This document shows, one piece after another, positions 6,704 through 10,809 of a stretch of DNA of 10,809 nucleotides. The notes beneath the pieces were generated by a model. That model searched no databases, was not told where the DNA came from, and worked only from the letters and a program-made list of their open reading frames with translations. The stretch is taken from NCBI GenBank assembly GCA_900755085.1, contig CAAEFF010000015.1:1-10809 (forward strand), written 5' to 3'. The position numbers and the translations under genes were made by a program. Every line of letters begins with the position of its first letter. Position 1 is the first letter of the stretch. The DNA is from an uncultured Streptococcus sp. (GTDB lineage Bacteria > Bacillota > Bacilli > Lactobacillales > Streptococcaceae).

Positions 6704-7300
6704 ATGGCGAGAATCATCGGATTAACAGGAGGGATTGCTTCAGGAAAGTCCACTGTCACCTCCTATCTAAGAGATAAAGGTTATATGGTCATCGATGCTG
6801 ATCGAGTAGTTCATGACTTGCAGACACCAGGAGGAGCCCTTTACCGTGTCCTAGTAGACCATTTTGGGAAGGAGATTCTCACAGAAAATGGAGAACTGGA
6901 TCGCGTCGCTCTCGGCCAACGGATTTTTTCAGATCCTAGTGAACGAGACTGGTCCAATCGCGTCCAAGGCCAGCTGATTCGTGAGGCTCTGGCAGATGCA
7001 AGAGACAGGCAAGCAGCTCAATCCGGTCTCTTTTTTATGGACATTCCGCTCTTAATCGAGCAGCATTATGAAGAGTGGTTTGAGGCTGTATGGTTGGTTA
7101 CAGTATCGAAAGAAATCCAGATCAAACGCCTGATGGAACGCAACCACTTATCAGAAAAACAGGCTCAAGAGCGCATTGCTGCTCAAATGCCGTTAGACGA
7201 AAAAAGAGCCAATGCAGATCTGGTTCTAGACAACGATGGAGATCTCGCTGTTCTCTATACTCAGTTAGATACAGCTCTACAACAATTAGAAAGAAGATGA
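6704..7300 (+). CDS. coaE: Dephospho-CoA kinase CoaE
   Basis: CoaE phosphorylates the 3'-OH of dephospho-CoA with ATP, the last step of coenzyme A synthesis. The 198-residue protein starts MARIIGLTGG and has the P-loop GGIASGKS at 9-16, the VIDADRVVH segment near residue 30-38, and FFMDIPLLIEQ in mid-protein, as the family does. The ATG at 6704 follows the mutM stop with no gap and has AAAGGAG at 6691-6697, inside the end of mutM. The TGA stop at 7298-7300 lies four bases before the inferred pmrA start. Length and motifs are normal. Confidence 0.96.
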   Translation: MARIIGLTGGIASGKSTVTSYLRDKGYMVIDADRVVHDLQTPGGALYRVLVDHFGKEILTENGELDRVALGQRIFSDPSERDWSNRVQGQLIREALADARDRQAAQSGLFFMDIPLLIEQHYEEWFEAVWLVTVSKEIQIKRLMERNHLSEKQAQERIAAQMPLDEKRANADLVLDNDGDLAVLYTQLDTALQQLERR

Positions 7301-7301
7301 T
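7288..7301 (+). promoter_or_regulatory. Extended SD that places the pmrA start
   Basis: AGAAAGAAGATGAT matches the full complement of the 16S 3' end (AGAAAGGAGGTGAT) at 12 of 14 positions. Its core (7293-7297) is seven bases from the ATC at 7305, the ideal distance. It overlaps the end of coaE. It argues that initiation is meant at 7305 and not at the ATG at 7297, which lies inside the SD itself. Confidence 0.6.
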
Positions 7302-7304
7302 TTT

Positions 7305-8516
7305 ATCACAAGAGAAGTCAATTGGCGTAAAAATCTATGGATCGCTTGGATTGGTTGTTTTTTCATCGGAGCTAGCCTTTCCTTAGTTGTACCATTTATG
7401 GCCCTTTTTGTGGAAGAGCTGGGCGTTACGGGGAAAGCTGTTCCTTTTTATGCAGGGATTGCCGTTGCGAGTTCTTCTGTCACCTCTGCGATCATGTCTC
7501 CTATCTGGGGAAGCCTGGCTGACCGCTTTGGTCGCAAACCCATGATGCTTAGAGCTTCTATTGCCATGACCCTGACCATGGGCGGGATCGCCTTTGTGCC
7601 GTCGGTCTTTTGGCTTTTGGTTTTGCGCTTACTCAATGGTGTCTTTTCAGGCTTTGTTCCTAATAGTACAGCCTTGATCGCAAGCCAAGTCCCCAAGGAC
7701 CAATCGGGCTATGCCCTAGGGACCTTATCGACCGGTGTTGTGGCGGGTACCCTGATGGGTCCCTTGATTGGGGGCTTCATTGCGGAGAATTTGGGAATGC
7801 GCAATGTCTTTCTTTTAGTAGGATTCTTCTTATTTCTGGTTTCCCTTTTGACCTTCTGGGGGATCGAGGAAAACTGCGAGCCCCTTCCAAAAGAAGAACA
7901 AAAATCCAGCTGGGAATTGGTAAAATCTATTCAGCAAAAAGATATCCTCTTGGGCCTCTTTTTAACCAGTATGACCATTCAAATGATCGCCCAATCTATC
8001 TCACCAGTCCTGCCACTCTATGTGAGGGCTTTAGGGCAAAAAAATAATCTCATCTTCGTGTCGGGGATGATCGTTTCAGCTATGGGAGTCTCTAGCATGC
8101 TCTTTGCAGGTTGGATGGGGAAATTAGGAGATCGCATAGGAAATCACAGGCTTTTATTGATTGCTCTTTTTTATAGTGGTTGTCTTTATATGCTGTGCGC
8201 CCAAGCACAAAATCCACTACAATTGGGGATTTTACGCTTTCTCTTTGGGATTGGAACCGGAGCCTTATTGCCAGGAGTTTCCGCTTTGTTAAATCGCTTA
8301 ACTCCTCCAGAAGGCATCTCACGGATCTTTAGCTACAACCAACTCTTTTACTATCTAGGAGGCGTATTAGGACCTATGATGGGATCTGGAATTTTCATGC
8401 ATTTTGGTTACCATTGGGTCTTCTATGGAACGGCGCTCCTGGCCTTTACAGACTTATTGTTCCTCTTGTTCTTATTTAGAAAGTATTTGAAAGTGAGAGA
8501 AATTCGTGCGAATTAA
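7305..8516 (+). CDS. pmrA: MFS multidrug efflux transporter PmrA, with ATC at the start position
   Basis: PmrA is a 12-helix proton-coupled exporter linked to fluoroquinolone and dye efflux in pneumococcus. From 7305 the frame reads TREVNWRKNLWIAW and on through a first membrane helix, as in pneumococcal PmrA (which I recall as starting MTEINWKDN), and gives 403 codons, close to the usual 399. MFS motif A (GSLADRFGRKPMM) falls at residues 69-81. The gene order coaE-pmrA-rpmG-secG supports the assignment. Oddity: no ATG, GTG or TTG exists in this frame between the TAG at 7287 and the ATG at 7398. The homologous start position is ATC. Starting at 7398 would lose 31 residues, including helix 1, and that ATG has no SD. 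The protein may thus be silenced, poorly initiated at AUC, or affected by a base error. Its 3' end overlaps rpmG by 11 bases. Confidence 0.88.
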   Translation: MTREVNWRKNLWIAWIGCFFIGASLSLVVPFMALFVEELGVTGKAVPFYAGIAVASSSVTSAIMSPIWGSLADRFGRKPMMLRASIAMTLTMGGIAFVPSVFWLLVLRLLNGVFSGFVPNSTALIASQVPKDQSGYALGTLSTGVVAGTLMGPLIGGFIAENLGMRNVFLLVGFFLFLVSLLTFWGIEENCEPLPKEEQKSSWELVKSIQQKDILLGLFLTSMTIQMIAQSISPVLPLYVRALGQKNNLIFVSGMIVSAMGVSSMLFAGWMGKLGDRIGNHRLLLIALFYSGCLYMLCAQAQNPLQLGILRFLFGIGTGALLPGVSALLNRLTPPEGISRIFSYNQLFYYLGGVLGPMMGSGIFMHFGYHWVFYGTALLAFTDLLFLLFLFRKYLKVREIRAN

Positions 8517-8655
8517 AGTTCAATTGACTTGCACCAGCTGTGGCAGTCAGAATTATTTAACTAGTAAAAATACCAAAACCCATCCCGAAAAGATTGAGGT
8601 TCTGAAATACTGTCCTAAGGAAAGAAAAGTAACCTTACATATTGAATCGAAATGA
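8506..8655 (+). CDS. rpmG: 50S ribosomal protein L33
   Basis: This 49-residue protein starts with GTG at 8506 and overlaps the pmrA stop by 11 bases. It reads MRIKVQLTCTSCGSQNYLTS, followed by a basic, Cys-containing tail ending in VTLHIESK. L33 sits near the E site of the 50S subunit. Zinc-binding (C+) L33 proteins carry two CxxC pairs. Here the first pair is present (Cys9, Cys12), but the second is Cys37 with Glu40 where the fourth Cys would be, so only three Cys remain. It is either a partly degenerate zinc ribbon or a normal variant of this streptococcal paralogue. Only a weak SD-like GAGAGA (8495-8500) precedes it, so it probably relies on coupling to pmrA. If pmrA is poorly translated, this gene may be affected too. 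Confidence 0.88.
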   Translation: MRIKVQLTCTSCGSQNYLTSKNTKTHPEKIEVLKYCPKERKVTLHIESK

Positions 8656-8670
8656 ATTTCATGGTATAAT
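8642..8670 (+). promoter_or_regulatory. Promoter of secG
   Basis: TTGAAT at 8642-8647 and consensus TATAAT at 8665-8670 are separated by exactly 17 bases. TG at 8662-8663 makes it an extended -10. The -35 box lies inside the last codons of rpmG. The predicted start is near 8677, about 20 bases before the secG ATG. It would let secG be transcribed independently of the ybeY operon. Confidence 0.8.
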
Positions 8671-8696
8671 AGTGAGGATTTTAAGGAGTTTTGAAT

Positions 8697-8930
8697 ATGA
8701 GCGGAGTATTAACAACTATTTTACTAGTATTATCAGTATTGATTATTATCGCAATTTTTATGCAGCCAACTAAAAACCAATCGAGCAACGTCTTTGACGC
8801 CAGCTCAAATGACTTGTTTGAACGTTCAAAAGCACGTGGCTTTGAAGCCGTGATGCAGCGTTTGACAGGAGTCATGATTTTCTTCTGGCTGTTGATCGCG
8901 ATGATCTTGATGGCACTTTCTAGTAAATAA
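8697..8930 (+). CDS. secG: Preprotein translocase subunit SecG
   Basis: SecG is the small accessory subunit of the SecYEG channel and assists SecA-driven export. The 77-residue protein has two hydrophobic helices near residues 4-22 and 57-75 joined by a polar loop containing FMQPTKNQSSNVFDASS and FERSKARGFE, typical of streptococcal SecG. ATG 8697 is chosen because AAGGAG at 8683-8688 is eight bases upstream; an in-frame TTG at 8691 is too close to that SD. It has its own promoter and a terminator just after the stop, and it precedes rnr as in pneumococcus. Confidence 0.95.
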   Translation: MSGVLTTILLVLSVLIIIAIFMQPTKNQSSNVFDASSNDLFERSKARGFEAVMQRLTGVMIFFWLLIAMILMALSSK

Positions 8931-8931
8931 T

Positions 8932-8962
8932 ATAGGCTCAGACAAGTTCTTTGCCTATTTTT
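8932..8962 (+). terminator. Terminator after secG
   Basis: ATAGGC at 8932-8937 pairs with GCCTAT at 8953-8958, with a 15-base loop that may form a small inner stem. TTTTT follows at 8958-8962, then ATTTT. It starts right after the secG stop. The short stem suggests partial termination, so some readthrough into rnr is likely. Confidence 0.6.
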
Positions 8963-8965
8963 ATT

Positions 8966-8994
8966 TTGCAAAAGTTCCCTTTAATCAGTAAAGT
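8966..8994 (+). promoter_or_regulatory. Candidate promoter of rnr
   Basis: TTGCAA at 8966-8971 and TAAAGT at 8989-8994 are 17 bases apart. Each matches the consensus at four of six positions. The -10 hexamer is identical to that of the leader promoter at 192-197. It lies directly after the secG terminator, with a predicted start near 9001. The call rests on weak motifs plus position. Confidence 0.4.
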
Positions 8995-9015
8995 ACAAGA
9001 TCAGAAACGATAGAA

Positions 9016-9046
9016 AAAGGAGGCTGGCTAGCCAGCAAGAACCAAA
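9016..9046 (+). promoter_or_regulatory. rnr SD separated from its ATG by a palindrome
   Basis: AAAGGAGG at 9016-9023 is a near-perfect SD but lies 23 bases before the ATG at 9047. Between them is the 14-base perfect palindrome GCTGGCTAGCCAGC (9023-9036), which as RNA forms five pairs around a CTAG loop. Folding it would leave about ten bases between the SD and the ATG, a workable distance. No better SD is visible nearer the start. Confidence 0.55.
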
Positions 9047-10807
9047 ATGAAAACAAAGATTATAGACTATTTACAAGAGCACGGTAAGGTCCAGATCCAT
9101 GACCTAGCAGTGGCTCTACAAAAAGAAGGCGCGAAGGACTTCCGTGAGTTGGTCAAGACCATTTCTTTGATGGAACGCCGTCATGAATTGAAGTTTGAGG
9201 ACGATGGTTCGCTGAGTTTGGCCAAAAAAAAGGCAGCACCCATCACGCTCAAGGGCATCTTTCATGCTCATAAAAACGGCTTTGGTTTTGTCAGTCTAGA
9301 AGGCGAGGAGGATGACCTCTTTGTCGGTCGAAATGATGTCTCTTATGCCATTGATGGGGATACCGTTGAATTCGTCATTACTAAGGTTGCAGACCGTAAC
9401 AAAGGAACCGCAGCAGAAGCCAAGATTATCGATGTCTTGGAGCATAGCATCAAAACGGTGGTAGGGCTAATTGTTCTAGATGAGGAAAAACCTAAATATG
9501 CCGGCTACATTCGGTCCAAAAATCAAAAGATTAGCCAGCTGATCTATGTAAAGAAGCCGGCGCTTCAATTGGAAGGAACCGAAATCCTCAAGGTCGAAAT
9601 TGACCAATACCCGAGCCGCAAGCACAATTATTTTGTAGCGACAGTACGGGATGTGGTCGGTCACGTGACAGATCCGGGGATCGATGTCTTAGAAGTCTTG
9701 GAATCCATGGATATCGTCTCAGAATTTCCAGAAGAAGTGTTGAAAGAAGCTGAGCAGGTTCCAGATGCACCGTCTGAAAAGGATCTAGAAGGACGGTTGG
9801 ATCTGCGAGAGGAGATTACCTTTACGATCGATGGGGCAGATGCCAAAGACTTGGATGATGCTGTCCATATCAAGCTACTGAAGAATGGTAATTTTGAGCT
9901 GGGGGTTCACATCGCAGATGTCTCTTATTATGTTACAGAAGGTTCAGCACTCGACAAGGAAGCTCTGAATCGGGCAACCTCTGTCTATGTGACTGATCGG
10001 GTAGTCCCTATGTTGCCAGAACGCTTGTCTAATGGGATCTGTTCTTTGAATCCCAATGTGAACCGCCTGACCCAGTCTGCCATTATGGAGATTGATCCTC
10101 ATGGCAAGGTGGTCAAGCATACCATTACCCAAACGGTGATCAATACGACCTTCCGGATGACTTATAGCGACGTCAATGATATCCTAGCAGGCGATGAAGA
10201 AAAGGCTCAAGCGTTTAAGAAAATTGTCCCAAGTATTTATCAAATGGCCACTCTGCATGGTATTCTAGAAAGCATGCGGATTCGCCGAGGAGCCCTCAAT
10301 TTTGATACCAATGAGGCTAAAATCTTGGTCAATAAAGAAGGAAAACCGGTCGATATTGTCCTCCGTCAAAGAGGAATTGCGGAGCGGATGATTGAGTCCT
10401 TTATGCTGATTGCCAATGAGACCGTGGCGGAGCACTTTACACGACTGAAATTGCCGTTTATCTACCGGATCCACGAAGATCCAAAGGCAGAAAAAGTACA
10501 GAAGTTTATCGACTATGCTTCTAGCTTTGGGATCCAGATCTACGGAACGGCTAGTGAGATGAGCCAAGAAGCCCTGCAAGAAATTATGCGCAAGGTTGAA
10601 GGAGAACCTTATGCAGATGTCCTTTCGATGATGTTGTTGCGCTCGATGCAACAGGCCCGTTACTCAGAGCACAACCATGGCCACTATGGGCTTGCTGCGG
10701 AATATTATACCCATTTTACTAGTCCCATTCGCCGGTATCCGGACCTGATGGTTCATCGAATGGTGCGTGAATACGGTAAATCCCAAGAAGTGGCAGGACA
10801 CCTTTAA
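9047..10807 (+). CDS. rnr: Ribonuclease R, C-terminally truncated by an in-frame stop
   Basis: RNase R is a processive 3'-5' exoribonuclease that degrades structured RNA and works with SmpB/tmRNA and ribosome quality control. The frame gives 586 residues: an N-terminal helical region, a cold-shock domain from about residue 68 (GIFHAHKNGFGFVSLEGEEDD), a second OB-like region, and the RNB catalytic domain with DGADAKDLDDA, where Asp262, 268, 270 and 271 are the metal ligands. The conserved SEHNHGHYGLAAEYYTHFTSPIRRYPDL is present near the end. It then stops at TAA 10805-10807, about 190 residues short of the family's roughly 780. That removes the last helices of the RNB domain and the whole S1 RNA-binding domain. 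A one-base change near 10801-10805 would continue the frame as His-Phe-Lys, so a frameshift or base error is likely. The window ends two bases later, so what follows cannot be seen. Confidence 0.93.
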   Translation: MKTKIIDYLQEHGKVQIHDLAVALQKEGAKDFRELVKTISLMERRHELKFEDDGSLSLAKKKAAPITLKGIFHAHKNGFGFVSLEGEEDDLFVGRNDVSYAIDGDTVEFVITKVADRNKGTAAEAKIIDVLEHSIKTVVGLIVLDEEKPKYAGYIRSKNQKISQLIYVKKPALQLEGTEILKVEIDQYPSRKHNYFVATVRDVVGHVTDPGIDVLEVLESMDIVSEFPEEVLKEAEQVPDAPSEKDLEGRLDLREEITFTIDGADAKDLDDAVHIKLLKNGNFELGVHIADVSYYVTEGSALDKEALNRATSVYVTDRVVPMLPERLSNGICSLNPNVNRLTQSAIMEIDPHGKVVKHTITQTVINTTFRMTYSDVNDILAGDEEKAQAFKKIVPSIYQMATLHGILESMRIRRGALNFDTNEAKILVNKEGKPVDIVLRQRGIAERMIESFMLIANETVAEHFTRLKLPFIYRIHEDPKAEKVQKFIDYASSFGIQIYGTASEMSQEALQEIMRKVEGEPYADVLSMMLLRSMQQARYSEHNHGHYGLAAEYYTHFTSPIRRYPDLMVHRMVREYGKSQEVAGHL

Positions 10808-10809
10808 AC

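Noticed and set aside
7297..7386. ATG at 7297 overlapping the coaE stop (ATGA), as an alternative pmrA start.
   Set aside because: It is out of frame with PmrA and ends after 29 codons. A frameshift in the T run at 7301-7304 could join it, but the ATC at 7305 aligns better with the known N-terminus and has the better SD distance.
10265..10651. 128-codon minus-strand frame inside rnr.
   Set aside because: It is opposite the conserved RNB domain, shows no family features, and has no promoter or SD; it is a shadow of the rnr frame.
10803..10809. TTTAAAC at the window end, identical to a well-known viral -1 slippery heptamer.
   Set aside because: The rnr frame reads CTT TAA across it, so the heptamer is not in the phase needed for -1 slippage, and no downstream structure can be seen.

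Overview
The window looks like chromosomal DNA of an oral or viridans-type Streptococcus. The run ybeY-dgkA-era-mutM-coaE-pmrA-rpmG-secG-rnr, all on the + strand, has the gene order I recall for Streptococcus pneumoniae and its relatives, and the proteins read like streptococcal versions. The genus is well supported; I cannot name the species. No rRNA, tRNA, CRISPR array, insertion sequence or prophage gene is visible. Every gene I accept is on the + strand.

Layout. Positions 1-168 are AT-rich and hold no gene I can support. Positions 169-467 form a regulatory leader: an extended -10 promoter, a 23-codon leader ORF with a good Shine-Dalgarno (SD) sequence, and two tandem intrinsic terminators. 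Positions 468-3930 encode two half-size ABC exporters of the BmrC/BmrD (PatA/PatB) type. Their motifs predict a heterodimer with one degenerate and one competent ATP site. A strong terminator (3956-3991) closes that unit and runs directly into an extended -10 promoter for the next one.

Positions 4028-8655 are a tightly packed housekeeping operon: YbeY (rRNA processing endonuclease), DgkA (undecaprenol/diacylglycerol kinase), Era (ribosome assembly GTPase), MutM (8-oxoguanine glycosylase), CoaE (last step of CoA synthesis), PmrA (MFS efflux pump) and RpmG (ribosomal protein L33). A near-consensus promoter inside the end of rpmG drives secG. A terminator and a weaker promoter then lead to rnr (RNase R), which stops in frame two bases before the window ends.

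I see no undescribed multi-gene system. Three points deserve a second look. (1) The leader has a 12-bp alternative pairing between the leader ORF and the first terminator, which fits ribosome-mediated antitermination of a multidrug exporter. (2) pmrA has no ATG, GTG or TTG at its homologous start; an ATC sits there with an excellent SD. (3) rnr stops about 190 codons short of a normal RNase R, and its SD is separated from the ATG by a perfect 14-base palindrome. Points 2 and 3 could be real lesions, unusual expression signals, or sequence errors.
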